Shown here in pieces: positions 1 through 9,570 of a stretch of 25,667 nt of DNA. A program made the position numbers and the translations under genes. Every line of letters starts with the position of its first letter. The stretch's first letter is position 1. Source of the DNA: Candolleomyces eurysporus (lineage: Eukaryota > Basidiomycota > Agaricomycetes > Agaricales > Psathyrellaceae); assembly GCA_027579435.1 (NCBI GenBank), contig JANBPK010001599.1, positions 1 to 25,667 on the forward strand. Reading direction: 5' to 3'. The notes under the pieces are model-generated. The model saw nothing but the letters and a program-made list of their open reading frames with translations, ran no database searches and was not told the DNA's origin.

Positions 1-1
1 T

Positions 2-796
2 TCGATGATGAACACTTTTGTTCGTTATCTTGAAAACTGGTGGTATGCTGATGGGTATGACCGCATTGACGGCATCAGTCCAATGGTCGAACGGTTCCTG
101 TTGGCTGCCAAGGAGGAAGAACTGGGCTTGGAGGAGGCCGCCGGCTGTCTCTTCTCCGTCTTCTGGGATGCCGTCGTGAACGTTTCATCAACATCTTTCT
201 GGCTCATGGCTCAAGTCCTGGAGGATGATTCCACCTCAAGGGCGATTACGAGCGAGGCTCGTTCCCGGTCGGACTACTCCAAGGCGAGAATCCTTGACTC
301 GGCTGTGCATGAAACATTGCGGTGGGCTCCCCTCCCTCAGCCTGTCCGCCACACGGCAGCCGACATGGCCATTGACGTCGACGGAAAGCGGTATATCATT
401 CATTCTGGCACTCAAATTATTGCCGACATGTCAGACTTTCATTTCGACGAGGATTTGTATGCCGAAGCTCAGAGCTTCAACGCTCGGCGGTTTATGGACG
501 ATTCCCTTCCTTTGCCCCGACCGTTTGGCGAGGGAAAACATATGGTACGTTCTCCCATGCGGTATCATTCTGCAACAAGTACTAACATGCGGTGTTCTAC
601 CCCATTACAGTGCAAGGGAATGCATCTGGCCAAGCTCCAAATCAAATCTTTCATCAGCACCTCGTTCAGAGTCTTCGATTTCAAGGTGAAGCATGGAAAA
701 ACCGGAGCTACACATACAGGAACCAGTAGAACACTGTCCGATATTTCTAGTCCTTCTCACGATCTCTTGATTGAAGTAAAGTGGTACCAAAAATGA
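2..796 (+). CDS. Cytochrome P450, C-terminal part (5' end outside window)
   Basis: This is the C-terminal part of a heme-thiolate monooxygenase-type enzyme. The model is join(<2..544, 611..796). A 66 bp GT-AG intron ends immediately before the codon of the axial cysteine. Visible P450 landmarks in order are an I-helix stretch (FWDAVVNVSSTSFW), the ExxR motif (ETLR), an ARRF stretch in the PERF position, and, after splicing, the heme loop FGEGKHMCKG. The intron has no stop in frame, so an unspliced frame also stays open, but the heme loop only forms after splicing. The protein aligns by eye along its length with the gene at 1950-3542, so the two are tandem paralogs. The I-helix lacks the usual acid-alcohol pair and resembles the CYP7/CYP8 type. 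The C-terminal tail is longer and unlike that of the paralog. Substrate unknown; the N-terminal membrane anchor lies outside the window. Confidence 0.88.
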   Translation, partial: SMMNTFVRYLENWWYADGYDRIDGISPMVERFLLAAKEEELGLEEAAGCLFSVFWDAVVNVSSTSFWLMAQVLEDDSTSRAITSEARSRSDYSKARILDSAVHETLRWAPLPQPVRHTAADMAIDVDGKRYIIHSGTQIIADMSDFHFDEDLYAEAQSFNARRFMDDSLPLPRPFGEGKHMVRSPMRYHSATSTNMRCSTPLQCKGMHLAKLQIKSFISTSFRVFDFKVKHGKTGATHTGTSRTLSDISSPSHDLLIEVKWYQK

Positions 797-1949
797 TACT
801 TGTTTCGCCGTAAATATACCCGATCCGATTTTTTCTTCCGGACAACCCCAATCTGTAAATCTACATTTTCCGCCGAGGGCTCCCATTCATTGAGCGGAGG
901 GAAAGTGGTTTACGTTTGAATGAAATGGACGTTAACAGGTGGGCTACCTTGGGTCGGGGCTCCAATGCCGTTACTCATATCCTAACGATCTTCAAAGAAG
1001 CTCGGTATACTAGGGTAGCTCATGATTGACGACGAAAGAACGGAATTCCTTCTGCCGAGGGCGATCAGGGTTGGGAGCGCGCGAGTACGGTGATCATCAC
1101 GGTGAGATCAGAGGAAGTGCCATCGCGAAACGCCTTCAGCTTGTAACACGCCTCATCGGCCGTCTCGGCTTGCGCTGCACAATTTAATCCACGTAAGATG
1201 GACAGGGCGCTCCACCGTTTTGGTCCAACATGGGCCATGACGTTTTTCTGGCCCTTCTGGCCCAGATCTAAGTTACTTGATCCTGTACAGTCTATCATAT
1301 CCCAGAAGGGAGTAGACCTCGACCTTCTAATTCCCATGCTTGCTCTGCTTTTGAGGTGAAACCTCAGTATTACACCGTTCGACGGCTCTCGATAAGTGCG
1401 ATAGCTACTATCAGCTACTATCAGGCGGGATACAATGCGATTCAACGTGCACGAGATTTGATTGAAGCTCCTGCGCATCAGAAAACACCCAGCTCGTTCT
1501 TATGATCATCATGAAAGAGAACAAATCAGATATCTTTCTCGAAATGGCCTTTCAAAGAGCTGAAGGGCATGTGTTGTATCTCAGTCCATTCAGTAAGAGG
1601 CAACCGAACCTCACGGCGAAGGACTGTAAGACATCAAAGTCTGCCAGCATCGAAATGGTGCCTCGTGAGCCAAAATTACCAATATCTGCCTTGCCAGAAG
1701 CAGATAGCAACCAGCGCCCGCTCCGTCGCAAAGTTCCGTTTGGGAGCTTTGTTCACCGTCTGATTATCACCACGGCTTTGCAAAGGCACTTATAGACTCC
1801 CGAATGTAACCGGATGGTACTATGTGTTCGGGAAAAANGCTTTTTTGGGATAACATCACCGCCATGCTAACTGATACATATATTTAAGCGAAACTGAGTG
1901 ACAGGAAATTCTCAGAGCTCCCTCCTCCCCCTCCTTCCAAAAGGCAGAG
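797..1949. other. Intergenic region between the two P450 genes
   Basis: This 1.15 kb stretch holds no gene that can be supported. Open frames on both strands (for example 1065-1478 minus and 1502-1795 plus) have no recognisable motif, paralog or splice structure. A short direct repeat of AGCTACTATC lies near 1404-1424. An ambiguous base sits at 1838 beside a run of A. The last 80 bp contain the likely core promoter of the next gene and a pyrimidine-rich leader. Confidence 0.6.
1879..1887 (+). promoter_or_regulatory. TATA-like box of second P450 gene
   Basis: The sequence TATATTTAA lies 62 bp upstream of the ATG at 1950 and is followed by a C/T-rich leader (CTCCCTCCTCCCCCTCC), a common arrangement in fungal core promoters. 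The assignment rests on position and sequence only. Confidence 0.45.
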
Positions 1950-3542
1950 ATGGCTGCCCTCTTGCGCGATACAGTTTCCTTCTCCAAGCAGTTCAACGAT
2001 ACTTTCCCAACCATCGTTTTCTCTCTTGCCCTTTGCACCTTCCCCGCAGCCATCTCATACCTTTTTCTCGCCCACTACGGCAATGCCCATAAATCACAGA
2101 AGCCCAGTGCGCTTCCTGTCCCTGCCGTGGAATCTTGGATACCCTGGATTGGCAAGAGTGTGCAGCTCATGCGTGACCCTCTCACCTTCATCGTCGAGTC
2201 AAGGTTAGTAATCGCTATTAAAAGAACGTTTCTTCATCGGAGTTTCTCATGCATGTGTTTCAGGAGAAAATATGGACCTTTGTTCGAGATGACCACATGG
2301 GGCTCTAAGCTCATTGTTGCTACTGATCCCGGCATGCTGATGTCGCTGGAGCATCAATGCAAGGACTTGAACCCATCGACGTCTCGTGTCGATGCGTTCA
2401 GAGCCTTGACCGGTATTCACGACTCCGAACGGATGACCGAGGTCATGGGTACCCGTATCATGCCCGTCTCCTCCAAGATCCTTTCGCCTTCCGGAACGTT
2501 GAAGTCTGGGCTCATGGAGACTTTCAATGAGCGGCTCATGCATAACTTCGATGCCTTGACTGCTGAATTGAAGGCGAACGGCCCCAAGACCATGCGACTT
2601 TCCGAGTTCATTTCCTACCATCTTTTCTGCGCTTCCACCAACTCTCTGTTTGGTCCCACGTTCCCTTTCGACTCCTACCCACACTATGCGATCATTTCCT
2701 CCAGTATTCAGATTCTCCACTCTCCCATGGCCAACTGGCCCTTCGTCGCACGCAAGGCCCGCCGTGCTCGCCAGGGTATGATCGACGCTCTTATCAAGTA
2801 CACCGAGGACTGGTGGCATAACGGCGGTCAGATCGAAGGCGTTAGCCAACTCGTCGGCCAATCCCTTATCATCATGAAAGAAGAGAACCTTTCCATCGAA
2901 GAAGCCGCCGGCAGTCTCTTAATTAGTCTCTGGGGCGCCTTGTTCAACGTATCGGCCATGACCTACTGGCTCACTGCTCAACTCCTGGTCGACGAGAAGA
3001 TCTACACCAACCTCCGAGAGGAAGCGGTCGACAAGCACTATATGGAGGCCCCGCTTCTCGAGTCCGCTGCCCTCGAAACCCTTCGCACTGGATCAGTCCC
3101 ACCTCCAACACGTTCCGTCGACGCCGACGCCGAAATTGTCGTTGATGGCAAGCGTTACTTCTTCCAAAAGGGCTCGCGGATCATCTCGGAAATGTCGGGA
3201 TATCACTATAATCCCGACGTATACGCGGACCCGCACTCTTTCAAGCTTGAGCGATTCTTTGACGAATCTCTTCCTCGGCCCAAGCCGTTCGGTGAAGGTC
3301 ATCACTTCGTAAGTTGTGTTTAACTGCGCCACATCATTCTCTTTCTGATCATTTCTGATCTCTAGTGCCGAGGAATGCACCTCGCCAAGCTGGAAATCAA
3401 GTCTTTCATCTCCCACGCTCTGAAGCACTTCAATCTCAGAGTCGTTGGATCGAAGGAGCTTCCCAAGCTGAAACGCGCCGGACTAATTCCAGACGTTTTG
3501 GGATCCGATAACATCACTCTCGAAGTAAGCCTTCGCGACTAG
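1950..3542 (+). CDS. Cytochrome P450 (CYP7/8-like I-helix), membrane anchored
   Basis: The model is join(1950..2203, 2264..3308, 3366..3542), 491 aa. The introns are 60 and 57 bp with GT-AG ends; the second ends exactly before the axial Cys codon, as in the upstream paralog. The N-terminus has a hydrophobic segment (about residues 19-41), then a proline-containing hinge (ALPVPAV), consistent with an ER-anchored microsomal P450. Motifs: I-helix SLWGALFNVSAMTYW around residue 305, ExxR at E356-R359 (ETLR), LERF near 413-416, heme loop FGEGHHFCRG with Cys434 as thiolate ligand. Length is normal for a fungal P450. The I-helix has Asn-Val-Ser where most P450s have the acid/Thr pair, a pattern also seen in CYP7 and CYP8, so an unusual reaction is possible. 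The exact CYP family and substrate cannot be read from the sequence. It lies in tandem with the partial P450 upstream, 1.15 kb away. Confidence 0.93.
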
Positions 3543-4067
3543 GATCGCGCGGAGGCAGGGTAGGAAATGGACCTTGATAACTTATTGTTGTATACCTTTC
3601 GCTTCGTTCTTCCGGCGAAATCGCCATTCCATTCCTTTGGTCTCGATAACTTATTATTCCCGTGTATCAATAGATGTAGATGTATCGATCACTTTTTGGA
3701 TTTCTCGACCGAGTCAATATTGTAACTTACGTTTGTGCACTTGAATCAACGGCATAGGTACATATATGTGAGCGCTTTTTGGAACTGATTTTTCTCGATC
3801 CGGCGACAGAATCAGATGCGGAGATTGAGTGCAGTAATGTCTGAAACAGGCGTGCGATGTGATGCCTTTCACCGATATTTCTACATGGGTCCTCGATGTG
3901 CTTGTAATCGTAATCATGTTCTGATTCTCGATTGTGGTCAACGTGGCGTAGAAAACGTTGTTGGAAAATTCCGAATTCAGACTGTCGAGTGTCGACCTCA
4001 GTTGAGAAGAAAGGACACCCTGAGATACCATCAAGGACCCAAAAGAAGCGGACTTGGACCAAGAATT

Positions 4068-4103
4068 ACGGTGCGTGGTACGGTGCGTGGTACGGTGCAT
4101 AGC
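4068..4103. repeat. 12 bp tandem repeat, about 3 copies
   Basis: Two exact copies of ACGGTGCGTGGT are followed by a diverged third copy (ACGGTGCATAGC). It lies in non-coding DNA. It is a small minisatellite with no visible function. Confidence 0.85.
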
Positions 4104-5199
4104 GGTGCTTAACGCATATAAGCTATACTTTATTCTCATGAAGACGGACGTCGATCTAGATTGAGTTTTTCTTATTGCCTTCATGCTGGTTAAACGTTAC
4201 CTCACGAGGACGACCACCAAGTCCCACCAGATGGCAACGTCTACGCTTACACACTACATTTATTGACAGAAACAGCAACTTGAGAATGCACTTTCATATT
4301 CAAAGCTACAGCCTTGGTAAACCATCACAGCTTGATATTGCGGGGCTTACCGACACTATCAATCAGAGATGCTACTTACACCCTCCGGCGTCAAGATGTT
4401 GACGCCGCCACTTCGTTCACTCGAGTCGACTTCTTCAATCATGCACACGTGTTTACAGATGGATAGTAAGCCATATGCACAACCACACGGCAGAAGGCTT
4501 AGGTTTGCGATTCACCTCGCCTCATCGAAGCACCGAAGCAGGCATTCATCCAATATTCACGGCTGATCGCGATCTTGAACGCCTAGATCGCTTAAATGAA
4601 GCGCCTACTAACCCTTAGGGTGTACCACAGCAGTGTCTCGGAGAAAACACGTCCACAAATGTCTTATCATTTAGTGGAATGCATTGTACCCCAATTTTCT
4701 CATTACGAACCAAATAGAATTGAACATCGCAATCTTATCGTCTAGCGGTATCTGTACCTGGGAAGAAGGACTCGATCACGAAAGAGGTAATAGAATGGCC
4801 TGCTTGCCCGCAAGTATGGTGTTCGAAAACGGTATGGTTATCTCACCAAGCCTATATAATTGATAGATCCATAATCAGACAAGAAACAGACGAGGCTTCG
4901 AAAGCGCCCAGATTCTGTCAAGTCCCCAAGGCGCCCGCTACACTCCGAAAGTAAACATTAACGCTGTAAGTACTACGTTCTCGGAAATTGACTATGCTAG
5001 GTCCATTCGAGCATGTAGCCTTTACGTTCCCGGCTCTTAGCCGGTCTATGCATACATACCCCTCATCCGCGACATCTCTAAAACACTTAGATAGAACGTT
5101 TGAATATAGAACTAGTCACTCATCCGCTCAAGACTTTCCTGGCAGTGCATATCCAAGTAAACTTGGCCTATGGAGATATAGGTTGCCGGCTGGCACATA

Positions 5200-5290
5200 C
5201 GCCCGAGTGTATAAATCGGGCGTATAAATTTGGTGTAATTGGGGTACACGGTGGGGTCTACCCGGGTCTGCATGGGGTGGGTCTCTCCAA
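5200..5290. repeat. GT-rich stretch starting with an inverted repeat
   Basis: Arms CGCCCGA and TCGGGCG (5200-5206 and 5216-5222) surround GTGTATAAA. They are followed by a G/T-rich run with repeated GTATAAAT and GGGT units up to about 5285. The composition differs from the flanks and could be the edge of an old mobile element, but no second end was found in the window. Confidence 0.4.
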
Positions 5291-7257
5291 GAGAAGACGG
5301 CTGCCGACACAGCTCTAAGGATACTTAGCTGAACTTCTTTGAGATGTGATGAGGAAAGACGGTGCTCACGAGGCTATACGCATGAGAAATCGCGGACCAT
5401 TTAGAGGTGGATTGTAGCAGGAGAGTACCAGAACGATCCGCTGTGCAACTCGAGATGCGCCGAGCCTGACTGAGTGGAGTCTCTTGAAGTTTGAGCACAA
5501 GCCGTGTCCGGCCATGCCTCGGGGAAAGACGCCCGCCGGTCTTCCAATCCCACATAGACTGCGCAGGCTGTCAAACTGCTGAGACCCTCACAGCTTGAGC
5601 CGTAAGCTTGAAAATTGCAAGGCCTAGCATATTACGATCTTGCGTCCAAGTACGAGTAAATGGGAGTAATTTCTGAGGCAGTGGCGAAAGAGCGACCGCG
5701 ACACGGTTCGTTCGACTCTGACACAATCCTAAAAGACGTAAAGCTCGAAGCTCGACGCACGCAATTTCTGGCAAATTTCCGATCTATGCGTGCTGCGGCG
5801 AAGAGCAGGTGAACGCTTGACCGCTCCCTGTGGGTCTACGATCCGAGAGTAAATGAGCACTCGAGCACATCAGCGTAACAATTGGAGTCGAAGCGACCTT
5901 GGCTGCTTTGGGAGCTCCCGGCAAATTGGGGTGTTTGTTACTAGTTAGACTCCATGCCGATCGGCGGACAGGCAGGCGGGAAGACGGAAATAGAGACTAT
6001 GTCAGGTCGTTGGAGTAGTCCTAGATCCGCCGGCCACAGACGATCATCATCATGGTACTCGCGTAGTAGAAGGTCCATGGGGACTCAGTGAACATCATCG
6101 AGACCCGCCCCACGGTCAACGCGGCCAGTGGGACGCGTCACAAGCAAGTACGGGGTCAAGTCACTAGCATTCCGACCCACATCGTCGGGCTGTATCCAGC
6201 ACGTATGTAAGATAGAAAAGAAATCCCAGGGTTGTTTCGCTCTTTTTTNCGTTGTCTTGCAAATCAGACTCCGTCATCGACGTGTTCGTCGGGCAGACGA
6301 CAGACAGACATCATCAGAGTCGGATGGTCGTCGCTTGCTGCCCTCGTCATCCCTCTCGGCCATGGAATTGGTTCCGGTTCCTGACCGAGATGACGCTGCT
6401 TTCTACACTCCGCGGAGAAAAAACGAAAAACAATCAAGTGTCAGCGATCCAAAGATGGAAGGGATTCTGACAGTTGGCACTTCGAGAGCTCAAGCGCTCA
6501 CCGGGCTCGCCGTTAACACTGTTCCCATTTAGGATAACGATGATCTCCCTGTTTCACCTAGCAGCCACATCCATCCCACATGTATGTAGTAAGTCGGTAA
6601 ATACCTGCCTTCGCCACACGCCTCCTGTCATTCTGCCAGTGTCATGACCCGGTAGCCGTGATGCTGGTCGACGACCGGGAACCATGTGAGTAAGTGGGTG
6701 ATTAATTTGTAAAGCGAGCTCATGAATTAGGTGGAAAAGGTGTGTACGGAATTGCATTGCACCTACCAATGGGTCTACGGGAGTTTGGAAGTTCGAGGTT
6801 GTCGGGGGGNTTTCAAGATGACAATGATATTATTCCCTATACTACTGATGGTTCATAATATTGGGATCATCAAGCGGATCTGTAGGTAAATCCGGTGTCT
6901 TCAACGAATGGGAAATTCTACATGCTTACATTCGAATGAAGATGACGGGATCTTGGGCATGGACCTGTACTCTGTGGTCTAGCGGTAATGGAACGAAGTC
7001 AAGCTGTAGAATTGAGAGACGTAATCGGTAAAGGCATGAAATCCGACATGATGCCCCGGATCAGCGGAGGCGTCCAAGGATTAGGCTGATTGTGACGGAA
7101 ATTAATTGTATTAAAACGATGCGAGTTTGACAGTTGGACGAGGTGCAGTGTGAGAACAAGAAATCGAGGGATATCAGAGGATATATACAAACAAAACAGC
7201 GAAAGCCGGTGAGCTTTAGGTGAGTCGAATACGGTCCATATTATGCGTGCAATTTTC

Positions 7258-8544
7258 TTAGTCGTCTCCAATCTTAGGCGCGAGGTAGTATCGAATGTGA
7301 CCTTGGCCGAACTCATAAGCGACCTAGGAGCACGTCAGAAGAAGCTCAATGCGACGGCGGAGAAAAGGGCTTACCAACAGAGGAACATCGTTGCTCATCA
7401 TGAGCTGCACCTTTGGTGAAAGGGTGGAACTCTTCGAGAAGTTGACAAGATATTTGAGGGAGAAGGTAAGCGAGACGTGTTGGTTCATTTCAATGACGAC
7501 TCCTGAAGGTTCGTCATCGTCATCCTTCTTTTTCGATGTCTTCGCTTTCTTGCTTGGCTTCGCAGCGCCGTTTGCCTAGACAGAGTGGCAGTAAGCAACA
7601 GGATGCGCGACACGAAATGACTAACACTGACCTTCTTCTTCCTCTTCTTGCTGCTGCCTTCCTCATCCTCATCCTCCTCGTCCTGCTCCTCCTCTCCGTC
7701 ATCGTCAGCCTTGGGAGCTTCTTCAGCGTCCATCTCCATATCGTCATCGTCCTTCTCCTTCTTGACCTTGGTCTTGGATTTTGATGGCTTCTCGCCCTCG
7801 TCGTCTTCGTCCTCGTCATCTTCCTTCTTGGCCACGATACGTCCTCCAGTGATGGCACCTTCTGAGTGCTTGAGGAGAACATTGCCGTTTGCTGCTTCAC
7901 CCTCGCTCGCAAATCGCACACCCTCTTTGCTGACCTCGATCCGCACACTCTCGCCGAGGAGGGACAGGTCCTTCACGATCCGCGCAAACTCGTTTGCGGG
8001 CATGGTGACGCGTGCATCGTACTCTGTCTCTGGGATACCGAGCTGGTCAGCGTCAATATCCATGAGCTTCATCTCGTATTCCGCGATGCGATCCGAGTCT
8101 GCCGCAAAAGAAATTTGAAAGAAAGGTCAGAACGCGAAAGATACAGTCATGAAAGGACGCGTACTCTTTGCCTCGTACACCAGATTCAGGATATCGGCCT
8201 CGTCTGCAGCCTTGAGCGTGCAGATATCATCGTCTTTTGCGCATTTGAGGACTTTCGTGAGTGAGCCAAGGTTGACGCCCAGTGGCATCGGGCGGTCACA
8301 GCGATACCGTTTGAAGCCCGCAGCCTGGATAAGCACTGACACGAGTGCGACGTGCGAGTTGTCCATCGCCTGAAGGTTGATGCCCTCCTCATTGCATTCA
8401 AAGTTCGCGTCTGTCACAAGCTCCTTGATAGCTACGTCGCCGCCATCGTCGTCAGTCAGGCTCTGCACGCTGTTGTCGAGAGATTCACTGACCATCGAGG
8501 AGTTTCTTGAGGAGAACGGCTTCCTGGAGCTTAGCTTCAAGCAT
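7258..8544 (-). CDS. PCNA: PCNA sliding clamp with large charged insertion
   Basis: This is the DNA polymerase processivity clamp, a trimeric ring acting in nuclear replication and repair. The model is complement(join(7258..7323, 7375..7575, 7632..8098, 8165..8431, 8493..8544)), 350 aa; introns are 51, 56, 66 and 61 bp, all GT-AG. The N-terminus [19 protein letters not shown], the stretch [12 protein letters not shown], the interdomain connector region around [10 protein letters not shown] (residues 125-134) and the C-terminal [10 protein letters not shown] are classic PCNA. Lys164, the ubiquitination site in other eukaryotes, falls at the same number here (VSKEGVRF). Usual length is about 260; the excess is a low-complexity Asp/Glu- and Lys-rich block from about residue 190 to 285, in the domain-2 loop before the strand VVIEMN. 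The third intron lies inside the block. It is transcribed divergently from the gene at 8797. I recall enlarged PCNA reported from another mushroom but could not check. Confidence 0.96.
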
Positions 8545-8572
8545 TTTGAGTGAAAAAGCCTTGGAAAAAAGG

Positions 8573-8619
8573 ACGCGTCGTGGTGGAGGTGGAAGACAGG
8601 GAAAAGACGCGAAACGCGT
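8573..8619 (-). promoter_or_regulatory. MCB/E2F-like sites upstream of PCNA
   Basis: Two ACGCGT hexamers (8573-8578 and 8614-8619) and an overlapping GACGCGAAA (8606-8614) lie 29-75 bp upstream of the PCNA start codon. ACGCGT is the MluI cell-cycle box bound by the MBF factor in yeasts, where it drives G1/S genes including PCNA. The sites and their position are seen directly; MBF control in this organism is inferred. Confidence 0.7.
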
Positions 8620-8637
8620 TCAATGCAGGACACGGTT

Positions 8638-8690
8638 GTCACGCCCTTGTCACGTCACGATCCTGTCACGCACTCAGGCGCCGTCACGTG
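8638..8690. promoter_or_regulatory. Cluster of five GTCACG motifs in divergent promoter
   Basis: GTCACG occurs at 8638, 8649, 8654, 8665 and 8683 within 51 bp of the PCNA/8797 intergenic region. The second and third copies overlap into a TCACGTCA, and the last one extends to the E-box CACGTG (8685-8690). Possible binders are bZIP or bHLH factors; which one is unknown. Confidence 0.55.
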
Positions 8691-8796
8691 CTGGTGTTTG
8701 TTTTGATGGAGTTTGGGCCATGCAATGTCGCGAACGGCAACCAACTTTCTCCTGAACGACGACCCAGTTCCTATTCCTTCGTTTTATACTTTCGCC

Positions 8797-9570
8797 ATGA
8801 GCAGGCCTTCTAATGAACCCGTCCAAAGCTCGCGGGCTGAGCAGCGGAAGCTCAAGCTCCAGGAGATTGAGCGTGAGCAGCAGGCCGAGGAAATGGAGGC
8901 ACTGAAGATCACCGAGGTACGCCATTCCGTTGCCATGCTAATTTAACATTTAATTCACAAGGGGAACAGGAGCAGCTTCGACTTCTCAAAGCACCCTTTT
9001 TATCTGTCAAGTTTGAGTTCAGCGACCTTGACGGTCTGCACTGGACCAAATCCTCGCTGTACTCGCGCCAGGTGAGTCCAGGCATGCCACAGTGGCAAGA
9101 GTGTTCGCTCATAGACCGGTAACAGCATCGCTCTCCAGTGGCGTGGCATAATGACACGTCCTTCACCTCTCCTGCGCCAGCAGTCATTACCAGGGCTGAT
9201 CTGGCCCGTTTGTCGCCCGAGGAGACTATTCGTCTTCCACGGAAGCAAGCCTATTCGTCTATGCCCAAGTTTGCAGGGACTGCGGCGTCTCTGGGTTTGG
9301 CATCCAACTACCGCCAGAAAGAACGGTCGCCTGTCAAGGGACTTTTCCAGGACCTCGATCTCAACACAGCAAGGGAATACACGGTATTGAGCAACTATTC
9401 ACCTGATATTCCTTACGAGGACGTGACTCAGGATATTGCATACCACAATATGTAAGTACCTGTTATCCGACCCTCGAGTGCCTCGCTCATCTCAGTGCTC
9501 TTCTAGCAGCTGTCCTCCATCGCCTTGCCCAACACCCACAAAATCATTCCACTACACACCATCATACTAG
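8797..9570 (+). CDS. Unrecognised protein beside PCNA, N-terminal charged coiled coil
   Basis: I do not recognise this protein. The model is join(8797..8916, 8970..9071, 9126..9451, 9507..9570), 203 aa, with introns of 53, 54 and 55 bp. The first two are supported by open frames that join in phase. The N-terminus (about residues 10-48) is rich in Glu, Gln, Arg and Lys and probably helical or coiled-coil. The centre holds a hydrophobic/aromatic stretch (LKAPFLSVKFEFSDLDGLHW) and the rest is polar without obvious domains. In-frame ATGs also exist at 8713 and 8725; 8797 was preferred because a TTTTATAC sequence lies just upstream of it, but an earlier start would add 28 residues. The last intron is uncertain: without it the frame stops at TAA 9453-9455 (183 aa). 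The shared divergent promoter with PCNA suggests co-expression, possibly in S phase; this is inference. Confidence 0.7.

Larger units (their letters stand above)
3543..7257. other. Gene-poor 3.7 kb region
   Basis: No gene can be supported here on either strand. The open frames found are short, overlap on opposite strands and show no motif, intron structure or paralogy elsewhere in the window. Small structures are listed separately (a 12 bp tandem repeat near 4068 and a GT-rich palindrome-bearing stretch near 5200). Ambiguous bases lie at 6249 and 6810. A TATA-like CTATATAATTG occurs near 4852 without a convincing gene after it. The right end (about 7000-7257) should contain the PCNA 3' untranslated region. 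The stretch may be decayed mobile or gene sequence that can no longer be identified by eye. Confidence 0.55.

Noticed and set aside
1502..1795. Frame starting MIIMKENKSD, resembling LIIMKEENLS of the P450
   Set aside because: The similarity covers only about seven residues and is not continued by any other P450 motif.
3714..4184. 156 aa open frame on the minus strand
   Set aside because: It runs through the 12 bp tandem repeat, overlaps other frames, and has no motif, paralog or splice support.
4735..4800. tRNA-like words (GTCTAGCGGTATC, then GGACTCGATCAC)
   Set aside because: The spacing is too short for a tRNA, the B-box is poor and no stems pair.
6128..6532. 134 aa open frame containing an ambiguous base
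   Set aside because: Frame continuity depends on the N at 6249 and nothing in it is recognisable.
6970..7035. tRNA-like start (GTGGTCTAGCGGTAATGG) near 6974
   Set aside because: It resembles the A-box of tRNA-Gly/Glu, but no B-box (GGTTCGA-type), anticodon arm or closing acceptor stem follows at the right distance.
7648..8118. Ser-rich 156 aa open frame on the plus strand
   Set aside because: It is the antisense shadow of the acidic PCNA insertion (Asp/Glu codons read as Ser/Leu on the other strand).
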